Positions 7,759 through 15,144 of a stretch of 64,000 nt of DNA are shown piece by piece. Origin of the DNA: Candidatus Binatia bacterium (lineage in GTDB: Bacteria; Desulfobacterota; Binatia; HRBIN30); the NCBI GenBank assembly GCA_023150935.1, contig JAKLJW010000029.1:1-64000 (forward strand), written 5' to 3'. The notes under the pieces were generated by a model. That model searched no databases, was not told the DNA's origin, and worked only from the letters and a program-made list of their open reading frames with translations. The translations under genes were made by a program, and so were the position numbers. The stretch's first letter is position 1; each line of letters opens with the position of its first letter.

Positions 7759-7984
7759 GCGCGTTCCCGTCGTCGGACGTCGACGTGCGGACGCTCGCCG
7801 CAACGTAGGCGTCGAGGTCGGCGGCAGCGTATCTGACCGCGGCGCCCAACTTACGGAAGGCAGGACCGCGTCCTGCCCATCGCCAGCGGCGCAGGGTGGC
7901 GACGCTCAGCGCCAGTCGACGCGCGGCGTCGGTTTCGTTCAGGAGCCCTACAGTGTGATTGCCGTTGGTCGGTGTGTTCGCCAT
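7745..7984 (-). CDS. AlpA/excisionase-like HTH protein
   Basis: A 79-residue winged-HTH protein of the MerR/HTH_17 excisionase type. The core LLNETDAARRLALSVATLRR (about 14-33) is followed by WRWAGRGPAFRKLG and VRYAAADLDAYV, the usual wing and last helix. Such proteins regulate integrase or promote excision in prophages and satellites. It lies between the unknown 266-residue gene and the primase, and overlaps the primase start by 14 bp. It is the only obvious small regulator in the element. Confidence 0.75.
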   Translation of the reverse strand: MANTPTNGNHTVGLLNETDAARRLALSVATLRRWRWAGRGPAFRKLGAAVRYAAADLDAYVAASVRTSTSDDGNAHAAD

Positions 7985-8032
7985 GCGACCGACGTAGCTG
8001 CATGGCGATTGGTGCGACTACGCTGATACCAA

Positions 8033-8833
8033 CTATTCCCGATTGCGCCGCACCGTAGGGAGTCGCTTTCGGATAGCTTCGACGCTCCAACCGAATTTGT
8101 CCGCGAGCGCCTTTGCGCGCTTGAGCTTGCTGACGACGTGCGGCTTCTCGCGTAGCTGCTGCCGGTCGGCGGCGCGTATTGCCTTCCAGTCCGGTAGGCG
8201 GCGTGCGCCGCGCGCGCGCTTGGTTGCGTCGTGCATCTTCTCGCCGGTCCTGATGACCGCACCGTAGCGCGTCAGCAGGTCGCGCATGGCGGCGTCCCGG
8301 GCGGGTCCAGTCCCTTCCTCTTGCCCGACCGTGCGCGCAACCGCCCACGCGGCGCGCGGGTCGGCGAGGTGCGCCAGCCCGTACTGCGCCACGGCGGCGC
8401 GTTCGGCGGCAGCGTAGGCGGGTGTCTTTTCGCGGTGCGGTTCGTACTTACGCCACGTCCGTTCGTGGCGAGAGAGCAGATCAGGACGCGCCACGCAGGC
8501 TTGCATCATCGCAACGCGCCGGTCCCACTCCGGATGCTCCCGCAGCAGCCGGTCGGCGCAGCGGCGCAACGCCTGATAGGCAGGCGACGGGCGCCCTTCT
8601 CGCAGGGTGCGCCAGCATAGCCCCAGGACGGCGTGCATATCTTCGGCGACGTAGGACATGCCGATACCCAGCGCGGTCCCGCTGCCCGATGGGATCACGT
8701 CGAGGGTCCGCCACGCGTCGGCCGGCAGCCGTAGCCGTACCAGCTCGGCTTCCGCGGCGGCGATGATGTGGCGCAACGCTTCAATGCGCGGGTCCGGGTG
8801 GGGATACTGGACGGTAACGGGCGTTCCCTTCAT
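8033..8833 (-). CDS. Hypothetical element protein, 266 residues
   Basis: I do not recognise a family. The N-terminal half is helical, with a central part containing a histidine- and arginine-rich segment (RHERTWRKYEPHREK). The C-terminal 60 residues are strongly basic and end in a helix-turn-helix-like ALADKFGWSVEAIRKRLP, which suggests DNA binding. The start overlaps the stop of the integrase by 4 bp (ATGA), so translation is probably coupled. It has no membrane segments or signal peptide. It might be a regulator or a helper-interference factor, but no evidence decides. Confidence 0.55.
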   Translation of the reverse strand: MKGTPVTVQYPHPDPRIEALRHIIAAAEAELVRLRLPADAWRTLDVIPSGSGTALGIGMSYVAEDMHAVLGLCWRTLREGRPSPAYQALRRCADRLLREHPEWDRRVAMMQACVARPDLLSRHERTWRKYEPHREKTPAYAAAERAAVAQYGLAHLADPRAAWAVARTVGQEEGTGPARDAAMRDLLTRYGAVIRTGEKMHDATKRARGARRLPDWKAIRAADRQQLREKPHVVSKLKRAKALADKFGWSVEAIRKRLPTVRRNRE

Positions 8834-10089
8834 CGTTCGGGATCCCCTTCCCGACCGTCGACATTCCCTTCGAGCGCAGCGAGGATGCCAGCCGTTGTGC
8901 GGTCCGCTGCCTCGCGCAATTTCGGCATGTTCGCGCTCACGTACCGGTCGCCGACCGACGACGACGCATGCCCCAGCATGTGCCGTATCTGCTGCGCTCC
9001 GACATCAGCAGCCCCGGCAAAGGTGCCGACCGTGTGCCGCAGGTCATGGACATGCACGTCGGGCAGTCCCGCGGCGTTCCGGATGACCTGCCAATGCCGC
9101 AGGTAGACGTCCCCGTGCATGGGCGCCGCCGCGCGGGGTCCCGGGATGACGAAGTCCCCGATACGCGGCAGGCTGCGCAGCAGGTCGACGGCAGCCGACG
9201 GCAATGGCACGAGGCGCGGTCCCGCCTTCGCGTCGCGAAGCCGCAGGACCCCGGCGTCGAGGTCGACGGCGTTCCACGTCAGCCCGCATATTTCGCCGCG
9301 GCGGCAGCCGGTCAGCAGTAGGAGCTTCGTTGCCCACACCGCCTCGACGGGCACCGTGCCGACGGTTTCTGCCTCTTTCAAAGCCGCGCCCAACCGCGCC
9401 AGCTCCGGTTCTGACAGGTAGCGGTCCCGTCGCTGTTCCCGATTGCGCTCCACTCCGACCGTCGGCGACGGCAGCCCTGCCCGTCGGTAGGCTGCACCCA
9501 GCAGCGCCAGCGCACGGTTGGCGTGCGTCGGCGTTCCTGACGCCTCCACGAGGTAGCCTTGCAGCATGTCGCGCGTCAGGGCGTCGGCGGGCAGGGTCCC
9601 CCATCGCGCCTTGATGACGTACTCGGCCAACGCCCGGAACCCCTTTTGCGTCGACGCCTTCGCCGTCCGCGCGATGTGCAGCATGTAGGCGTCGACGACA
9701 TGCGCCACGGTCGACGCGCGCTTGGCGCGGGCGGCAGCCCGTCGGGCGCGACGCTCGACGCTGGGATTCTCGCCCATCGCCACCTTGCCCAGGACCTGCT
9801 GCGCCAGCGTGCGCGCTTGTTCAGGCGTTAGCGGACCATGCTGCCCCAGTTTGTACCGACGGGTGCGCCCGTCGAGGTCCCTATACTGGCAGCAGTACAC
9901 GACCTTGCCCGACGGCAGGACGCGCACCCCAAAGCCGCGCACGTCGAGGTCCCACAGCCACACGTCCTTGCCCGACGGGTCGGGCTTCAGCCCGTCGACG
10001 GTGCGTTTCGTCAACTTCGCGCAGCGCTCAGCCCGCGGCAGTCGGCGCCGGCGCGGGACCGACAACGTCAGCAACTCACCCATCGTCAC
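8830..10089 (-). CDS. int: Tyrosine recombinase integrase
   Basis: A 419-residue phage-type integrase. The N-terminus carries a DUF4102/arm-binding type region (residues about 24-110), then a SAM-like core-binding domain, then the catalytic domain. Catalytic residues are Arg264 (CRRGE), Lys288, His348 and Arg351 (HDLRHT), His374 (LGH) and Tyr383 (DRYVSAN). The complete set indicates an active enzyme. It lies next to attR, as expected. The gene heads the minus-strand operon of the element, with the next gene overlapping by 4 bp, so the remaining genes probably share its promoter. Confidence 0.92.
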   Translation of the reverse strand: MTMGELLTLSVPRRRRLPRAERCAKLTKRTVDGLKPDPSGKDVWLWDLDVRGFGVRVLPSGKVVYCCQYRDLDGRTRRYKLGQHGPLTPEQARTLAQQVLGKVAMGENPSVERRARRAAARAKRASTVAHVVDAYMLHIARTAKASTQKGFRALAEYVIKARWGTLPADALTRDMLQGYLVEASGTPTHANRALALLGAAYRRAGLPSPTVGVERNREQRRDRYLSEPELARLGAALKEAETVGTVPVEAVWATKLLLLTGCRRGEICGLTWNAVDLDAGVLRLRDAKAGPRLVPLPSAAVDLLRSLPRIGDFVIPGPRAAAPMHGDVYLRHWQVIRNAAGLPDVHVHDLRHTVGTFAGAADVGAQQIRHMLGHASSSVGDRYVSANMPKLREAADRTTAGILAALEGNVDGREGDPER

Positions 10090-10248
10090 ACGACCTTTCC
10101 GGACGCACTCGCGGAAGCCAGCCGAAGCATAATGCGTCGCAATGCGTCGCTTCCCATACCCACGCAGATACCGCGATAGCCCTTGCCGTTCAAGGGCATT
10201 TCGCAGTCTATCGTCATACGACGTAACCCGTCGTAACGCTCAAAGTGG
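10090..10248. promoter_or_regulatory. int upstream / attR-proximal region
   Basis: Noncoding. It contains an exact 10-bp tandem repeat AATGCGTCGC at 10131-10150 and an inverted repeat ACGACG (10218-10223) with CGTCGT (10229-10234). These could be integrase arm sites or an operator for the element operon. The operon promoter must be here or inside int. Confidence 0.4.
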
Positions 10249-10267
10249 GATGATGAAGCTGTCGTGA
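10249..10267 (+). other. attR direct repeat
   Basis: Identical to 3938-3956 over 19 bp. It lies 37 bp from the stop codon of the isochorismatase-family gene. Joining the outer flanks restores a convergent pair: the FAD oxidoreductase and the lgt operon. Confidence 0.85.
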
Positions 10268-10304
10268 GCTGTGGCCGCGGGGCGGCGGCGCTCGGCGGAT
10301 GGTC

Positions 10305-10862
10305 TTACTTGATCATCCGGTGGATCGCCTTGAACTCCGGCGCTGCCGCCGTGCGCACCCACTCCAGACAGACCATCTCCACCGTCGAGGGCACCGCGCC
10401 GGAACCGCACATCTTGTCGATCCCGACCCTGAAGTCGTGCTCGAAGCGGGCCGAGATGGCGTCAACCGGCAGGTGCACCGCGTAGTCGCATTCGAGCAGA
10501 TCGTGTACCGTCTGGTTGACGCAGGCATGCGCCTCGATACCGCACACCACGACCTGGCGGCGCTCCAACCGCCGCAACGCCTCGACAAACGCCCGCGCGC
10601 CCCAGCAGCTCAGAGATAGCTTCTCGATTACCGGCACCGCGGGGCCCAGGTGTTCGGTCACCTCCGGCAGCAGGTGGCCAATCCCTTTCGGATACTGCTC
10701 CGTCGCCAGAATCGGCACACCGACCGCGTGCGCGGCCCGCACCAGCGTTTGCACTCCGCGCACCATGCGATCGTGGTGCGCGGTCTTGCCGCGGTACCCT
10801 TCCTGGACGTCGATGACGACGAGCACACTGCGCTCGCGCTCGAGTACACGAGGATGGGCCAT
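10305..10862 (-). CDS. Isochorismatase / nicotinamidase-family cysteine hydrolase
   Basis: A 185-residue protein of the isochorismatase-like superfamily. The triad is visible: Asp18 in VVIDVQEGY, Lys81 in VIEKLSLSC and Cys114 in CGIEAHACV. The YcaC/ribonuclease-inhibitor-like relatives without a clear substrate look closest. It is probably a cytoplasmic amidohydrolase. The start at 10862 gives a normal N-terminus; sequence upstream in the same frame is antisense to nothing useful and overlaps the DUF4124 gene. It is the last gene of a three-gene set with lgt and the DUF4124 gene, 20 bp downstream of the latter. Confidence 0.85.
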   Translation of the reverse strand: MAHPRVLERERSVLVVIDVQEGYRGKTAHHDRMVRGVQTLVRAAHAVGVPILATEQYPKGIGHLLPEVTEHLGPAVPVIEKLSLSCWGARAFVEALRRLERRQVVVCGIEAHACVNQTVHDLLECDYAVHLPVDAISARFEHDFRVGIDKMCGSGAVPSTVEMVCLEWVRTAAAPEFKAIHRMIK

Positions 10863-10882
10863 GGCGTAACGGTTCGACGGCG

Positions 10883-11260
10883 TCAGCGCGTGATCACGCG
10901 CGCGGTCAGGGGCACGCTGTTCGGCAATCCACGGGCCAGTATGGGGCTTAGCTGCGGTCCCATCGGCACGTACCCGAACGGCGGGATGAGACGTTCGACG
11001 AACATGTACGGACCGGCACGGTCGACCGCGAACTGCTCCTGCAACAACATGCGCAAGGTCAGGTGCCGCGAACGGCCCTGATCGAACGAGGTCGTGACCA
11101 GTGGGCAGATGACCTGCGCCGCCTCCCGATACTCGCCCGGCACCTCGGCTCGCATGTTCGTGAAGTGACGGACCCCGTTTTCGTCTCGCCACTCGATGAT
11201 GTCCGCCCACGTCGGAGCCGCCAGCAGGAACAGCCCCACGGTCAGCAGACCGGTTTTCAT
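10883..11260 (-). CDS. DUF4124-domain exported protein
   Basis: A 125-residue protein with a clear signal peptide (MKTGLLTVGLFLLAAPTWA). The mature part starts with the DUF4124 hallmark DIIEWRDENGVRHFTN. This short beta-hairpin module occurs in periplasmic proteins of many Proteobacteria; its function is not established. The remaining 80 residues are not recognised. It starts 9 bp after the lgt stop codon and probably belongs to the same transcript. Confidence 0.8.
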   Translation of the reverse strand: MKTGLLTVGLFLLAAPTWADIIEWRDENGVRHFTNMRAEVPGEYREAAQVICPLVTTSFDQGRSRHLTLRMLLQEQFAVDRAGPYMFVERLIPPFGYVPMGPQLSPILARGLPNSVPLTARVITR

Positions 11261-11269
11261 GGCGGCACT

Positions 11270-12064
11270 CTACGCCGTGAGGGCCATTCCGGCAACCGCG
11301 CCATCCCCTTCAACGGGACGGCCGCGGTGGCGACCCGCGTGCCTTACCAGTGCGATGCCGAGGACAATCAAACCGATACTCGTCCACTGCGCCGTGGTCA
11401 GGCCCACCAGCCAGGCCGGATTGCGCCGCACGAACTCGACCAGAAAGCGCAGCGACGACGACAACACCAGGTAGCGCCCCAACAGGTCGCCGACGGGCGG
11501 CGCCGACAACCGCCGGCGCCACAGGTAGGCAAAGATCGCCAGCGAGACCACCGTCTCGTAGACCGGGGTCGGGTGGACACGATCCTGCGTCGGCACGACC
11601 CCGTCGGGATAGCTCATGCCCCAGGGCAGGTCGGTGGGAATGCCGTAGTCGCCATCGCCGGAGAGCTGGCATCCGATGCGACCGACGGCAAAGCCGAGAG
11701 CCAACGCCGGAGCGCAGATATCGCCGAGCACCAGCGTAGGTACGCCGCGGCGTCGCCCGAGCAGAATGACGCCTGCCGCGCCGCCGATCGCGCCGCCGTA
11801 CCACACCCAGCCGCTGGAGGAGAGCAGGAAACCGACGGGGTCCTCGACGAACAGCTCCCACCCCGTCGGGATCATGAACAGCCGCGCACCGACCCAACCG
11901 CCAACGTACGCCGCGAGCGTGATGTCGTAGGCCAGTACCGGCGGCCACCCGTGACGCTCGACCTCGCTGCGCACGACGAGAAAGGCGACGAAGAAACCGA
12001 GGAAGGCCATCACCCAGAAACTGCCGACGGGGATGTCGCCGATATGGAAGAGCGTCGGCAGCAT
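11270..12064 (-). CDS. lgt: Prolipoprotein diacylglyceryl transferase
   Basis: A 264-residue inner-membrane enzyme with about seven membrane segments. It transfers a diacylglyceryl group from phosphatidylglycerol to the lipobox cysteine of prolipoproteins. The N-terminal HIGDIPVGSFW and the signature GRIGCQLSGDGDYG match Lgt; the usual N-F in GRIGNF is replaced by C-Q, a known type of variation. A C-terminal RFLVEFVRRNPAW matches the conserved arginine segment. It is the first gene of a set of three. Several lipoproteins in the window are its expected substrates. Confidence 0.93.
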   Translation of the reverse strand: MLPTLFHIGDIPVGSFWVMAFLGFFVAFLVVRSEVERHGWPPVLAYDITLAAYVGGWVGARLFMIPTGWELFVEDPVGFLLSSSGWVWYGGAIGGAAGVILLGRRRGVPTLVLGDICAPALALGFAVGRIGCQLSGDGDYGIPTDLPWGMSYPDGVVPTQDRVHPTPVYETVVSLAIFAYLWRRRLSAPPVGDLLGRYLVLSSSLRFLVEFVRRNPAWLVGLTTAQWTSIGLIVLGIALVRHAGRHRGRPVEGDGAVAGMALTA

Positions 12065-12342
12065 GCTCTGTCACTCACACGCAGAGCGCATGCGCGATGC
12101 GCGAAGGCAATTCTTTTCTGCGAGCATCCATTGCGTCGTTTATAAAAGAAGCGTGAGCGGATGCGCGGCAGTGCGGCGGACAACTCGCACGAGGCAGGAC
12201 GATATGGAATCTCAACTTCTCGCGACCCTCGCTGACCCGCGGTTGTTGGAAATCGCGGCGTGCCTCATCGGCATCGTCATCTTGCGCCGGGCCCTCGCCC
12301 GGCCGACTCCGCAGCGGCATCATCGCTGAGGCAACGGCGCCT
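12065..12342. other. Intergenic region between lgt and fabI
   Basis: This holds the promoter for lgt. An AT-rich TTTATAAAAG lies near 12138. The only open frame with a ribosome-binding site is the small plus-strand one listed separately at 12204-12329. Confidence 0.4.
12204..12329 (+). CDS. Possible small membrane protein, 41 residues
   Basis: An ATG preceded by GAGGCAGGA at suitable spacing opens a 41-codon frame. It contains one hydrophobic segment (IAACLIGIVIL) and a basic C-terminal tail (RRALARPTPQRHHR), the topology of a single-pass small protein. An AT-rich possible -10 lies upstream near 12138. There are no homologues that I recognise. It may be a chance frame. Confidence 0.3.
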   Translation: MESQLLATLADPRLLEIAACLIGIVILRRALARPTPQRHHR

Positions 12343-13113
12343 TCAGGCGCCGACGATGTTGTAACCGGCATCGGCGTGGATGACCTCACCGGTCACCGCG
12401 CTGCCCAGCTCACTGCACAGATACACGGCAGTTTGCGCCACCTCTTCTCCCGTCACGTTGCGCCGCAACGGAGCGCGCTCGGCGTGATGATGCAACATCG
12501 TCTTGAACCCGGTAATCCCAGCCGACGATAGCGTCCGAATCGGCCCCGCCGAGATCGCGTTCGCCCTGACTCCCCGTGGCCCGAGATCCCAGGCGAGATA
12601 ACGCACGCTCGCCTCCAGCGCCGCCTTGGCCACGCCCATGACGTTATAACCGGGGAGGACCTTCTCGGCGCCGAAGTACGTTAGCGTCAGGATCGACGCC
12701 CCTGCCCCGAGCAAAGGCTCCGCGCACCGCGCTATGGCGACCAACGAGTAGACGCTGATATCGAGCGCCACCTGGAACCCCAGTCGCGAGGTCTCCAGGA
12801 AGCGACCCTTCAACTCGTCGCGCATCGCGAACGCCACCGCATGAACGACGACGTCGACCCCGCCCCACTCCCCTTCCAGCGCGCGGAAAGTCGCGGCGAT
12901 ATCGGCGTCATTGGCGACGTCGCACGGAAGAACCAGATCGACCCCGAGCGAAGCGGCCAGCGGACGAACGCGGCGTTCGATGTTCTCGCCCACGTAGGTG
13001 AGCGCCAGCCGCGCCCCCTCGCGGTGGAAGGCTCGCGCGATCGACCAGGCAATACTGTGGTCGTTGGCGACGCCGAAGACTACGGCGCGCTTGTCGGCGA
13101 GCAGCCCGCTCAG
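12343..13113 (-). CDS. fabI: Enoyl-[acyl-carrier-protein] reductase (NADH)
   Basis: A 256-residue short-chain dehydrogenase-type enzyme catalysing the last step of fatty acid elongation. FGVANDHSIAW is the FabI nucleotide motif. The catalytic LTYFGAEKVLPGYNVMGVAK contains both tyrosines and the lysine. No ATG, GTG or TTG sits at the expected start. A CTG at 13113 overlaps the yqgE stop (CTGA) and has GGAGG 6 bp upstream, and the protein would begin at the normal FabI position (SGLLADKRAVVFG). The nearest alternative is a GTG at 13179, adding 22 unrelated residues. Confidence 0.92.
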   Translation of the reverse strand: MSGLLADKRAVVFGVANDHSIAWSIARAFHREGARLALTYVGENIERRVRPLAASLGVDLVLPCDVANDADIAATFRALEGEWGGVDVVVHAVAFAMRDELKGRFLETSRLGFQVALDISVYSLVAIARCAEPLLGAGASILTLTYFGAEKVLPGYNVMGVAKAALEASVRYLAWDLGPRGVRANAISAGPIRTLSSAGITGFKTMLHHHAERAPLRRNVTGEEVAQTAVYLCSELGSAVTGEVIHADAGYNIVGA

Positions 13114-13664
13114 TGGATACCTCCGCCCATCTGGAGCGAGTACGGGTCGATGCCGAGGCTGCGAATCGCCGCCTCCCACATGTCAGCGGCGGGGGTGTCG
13201 TAAATCAGCGCCCGGGATACCGGCGCCGTCAACCACGCCGACGCCGCCAGCTCCGACTCGAGTTGGCCGCCGGCCCACCCGGCATAACCCAGCAGGAAGC
13301 GCGTCTGCGGTTGCGCCTGCGGGGCTTCCAGCAGTCGCCGCAAGACTTCTGCCGATCCGGAGAGGTGCAGACCGACGCCCACGTCCAGCGTTTCGCCGGA
13401 ACCGGGGTCGTAGCCGAGCAGCAACCACCCGCGCTCCGGCTCGACGGGACCGCCGACCCAGATCTCCAGCGGGCACTTGTTATCCACCGGCGGGTCGAGT
13501 TCGACCAGGTCGGAAACCAGGGTCTCGGTGCGCCGGTTCACGACGAGTCCCATCGCCCCTTCGCGTTCGTGTCGACACAGCAGCACGACACTGCGGGCGA
13601 AATTGGGATCGGTCATCTGGGGCATCGCCAGCAGCAGGGTCGGGGCAAGAGACGCTTCGGTCAT
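13110..13664 (-). CDS. yqgE: UPF0301/DUF179 protein (YqgE/AlgH)
   Basis: A 184-residue protein matching the YqgE/AlgH family throughout: LLLAMPQMTDPNFARSVV, GAMGLVVNR, VGGPVEPERG and LLGYAGWAGGQLE. The family fold is known, but its biochemical role is not settled; some members affect transcription of exopolysaccharide genes. The 3' end carries the GGAGG that probably initiates the downstream fabI, and the two genes overlap by 4 bp. Confidence 0.9.
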   Translation of the reverse strand: MTEASLAPTLLLAMPQMTDPNFARSVVLLCRHEREGAMGLVVNRRTETLVSDLVELDPPVDNKCPLEIWVGGPVEPERGWLLLGYDPGSGETLDVGVGLHLSGSAEVLRRLLEAPQAQPQTRFLLGYAGWAGGQLESELAASAWLTAPVSRALIYDTPAADMWEAAIRSLGIDPYSLQMGGGIH

Positions 13665-13830
13665 CCTGAGAAGGCCATCCTCGACTTCGGACTGCGCGGA
13701 TTCTCGCGGCGCCTCCGGTGCAAGTCAATGGCGGGTCGATCCCCGGCGTACCACTTGCGCGATCCGGCGGTCGCAGGTTACACGTGCGCCGCCGCATTAC
13801 ATCGCCTGCATGACCGCGGAGGCTTCGCGC

Positions 13831-15069
13831 ATGGAAGATACGACATCTGCAATCGCTTCCCCTACCGACCGCGAGAGCCGCGCGCGGACATGGATCGAAG
13901 CCCTGGCCACCCTGCCCGAACGGTACGCCGGGACGGGCTCGGAACGTCAGGCAGCGGAGCGCACGGGGACCTGGATGCGCGCGATCGGCATCGCCGACGT
14001 CGCCACGCATCCGGTTCCTTCGGCTCCACGCGCCGGCCTGTCGCTGGCCGTTCACATGGGCGTTGCGCTGGTAGGTTCGTGGCTCGGCGGCTTACTGGGC
14101 GTCGTTCTTACCCTGCTCGCAACCTGCTCCTTCATGCAGGAGTTGCGTCATCGCCGCCGGGTATTGACGCGCGGCTTGCCAGCTCCCGACTCGATCGACG
14201 TCGTCGGTCGCGCCGGCAGTCAGACGCCGAGCCGCCGCGTGGTTCTCAGTGCCCATCTGGATGCCGCGCAGGCCGGCATCCTGTTCTCTCCTGCTGTCGC
14301 CGACCGCTTCGCGCGCTCGAGCGGCGGGGCCCGCCAACCGGGACAGCAGCCAAGCGGGCCCCATACGTTGTCGATCGGAGTGCTCTGGCTCGGCGCCATC
14401 GTCACGCTGGCCGCCTGGTTTGGCGCCCACGGCTTTCTATTCGGTCTGCTGCACACGTTGATGCTGCTGGCGCTGGCGCTCGGCACCGGGTTGGGGCTCC
14501 AATGGGCTTTCGCGCGGGCGACCCCGGGGGCCAACGACAATGCCTCGGCGGTAGCCGCCATGCTCACCTGCGCCGAGTCGTTGCTTCCGGACCTGCCAGC
14601 GGACGTCGAGCTGTGGGTGGTTGGTACCGGCGCCGAAGAGGTCGGTTGCTGTGGGATGCACGCTTTCGTCGCCGAGCACCCCGGCTGGCCGCCGGCAACC
14701 ACCTACTTCGTCAACTTCGAGTGTGTCGGGGGCGGCGCCCTGCACTACATACTGAGCGAAGGTTTGTTGTCGCGCGTCAACTACCCCCCGATGCTCAACG
14801 AGCTGGCCCGTCGGGTCGCTGCCGGCGGCGCCTTCGGGCAGGTTACCGGCACCGATCTCCTCGCCGGCACCGACGGGCACGTCCCGGCGCGCGCCGGTTA
14901 TCCCTCGCTGTCGTTGATTACGCTGGAGCCCAACGGGGTACCGCGCCACTACCACCGGGTCGACGACACGACCGACGGTATCGACCTGACGATGGTGGTT
15001 CGTGCCGCGGACTTCGGTGCGGCAGTCGTGCGCGCCATTCTCAAGGGGGAAGCGGGACCGGTCGGATGA
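13831..15069 (+). CDS. Membrane-bound M28-family metallopeptidase
   Basis: A 412-residue protein. The zinc-ligand pattern of M28 aminopeptidases is present: His142 in SAHLDAAQAG, Asp236 in NDNASAV, Glu269-Glu270 in GAEEVG, Glu297 in FECVGGG and His375 in RHYHRVDDT. One metal ligand is Glu where Asp is more common. Hydrophobic segments (ALVGSWLGGLLGVVLTLLA, and two more before the NDNAS motif) suggest a membrane-anchored enzyme. The ATG at 13831 has GGAGG 8 bp upstream; a second ATG at 13810 is possible. It is divergent from yqgE and convergent with the next gene. Its substrate is unknown. Confidence 0.82.
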   Translation: MEDTTSAIASPTDRESRARTWIEALATLPERYAGTGSERQAAERTGTWMRAIGIADVATHPVPSAPRAGLSLAVHMGVALVGSWLGGLLGVVLTLLATCSFMQELRHRRRVLTRGLPAPDSIDVVGRAGSQTPSRRVVLSAHLDAAQAGILFSPAVADRFARSSGGARQPGQQPSGPHTLSIGVLWLGAIVTLAAWFGAHGFLFGLLHTLMLLALALGTGLGLQWAFARATPGANDNASAVAAMLTCAESLLPDLPADVELWVVGTGAEEVGCCGMHAFVAEHPGWPPATTYFVNFECVGGGALHYILSEGLLSRVNYPPMLNELARRVAAGGAFGQVTGTDLLAGTDGHVPARAGYPSLSLITLEPNGVPRHYHRVDDTTDGIDLTMVVRAADFGAAVVRAILKGEAGPVG

Positions 15070-15112
15070 CGGCCGGAGGCCGCGCCGGCGTCGGCCCCGC
15101 GATCGCCGGACC

Positions 15113-15144
15113 GAAGCTGCGGCACAAAGCTATACCGCAGCTTC
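15113..15144. terminator. Bidirectional hairpin between convergent genes
   Basis: A perfect 10-bp stem, GAAGCTGCGG at 15113-15122 and CCGCAGCTTC at 15135-15144, overlapping the 3' end of the minus-strand FG-GAP gene. Its position between convergent genes suits transcription termination in both directions. Confidence 0.55.

Larger units (their letters stand above)
3938..10267 (-). mobile_element. 6.3-kb integrated element, phage-satellite (PICI)-like
   Basis: The element is bounded by a perfect 19-bp direct repeat (GATGATGAAGCTGTCGTGA) at 3938-3956 and 10249-10267. It encodes, in minus-strand order, a tyrosine integrase, an unknown protein, an AlpA-like HTH protein, a CHC2 primase, a DUF3631 helicase, two unknowns and a small-terminase-like HTH protein. 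Most neighbours overlap by 4-14 bp. No capsid, portal, large terminase, relaxase or type IV secretion gene is present. The int/alpA/primase-rep/terS-like content resembles phage-inducible chromosomal islands. Alternatives are a defective prophage or a minimal integrative replicon. The boundaries are secure; the satellite interpretation is inference. Confidence 0.8.

Noticed and set aside
3938..10267. Complete prophage
   Set aside because: The 6.3-kb interval has no capsid, portal, tail, large terminase or lysis genes, so it cannot be a complete phage.
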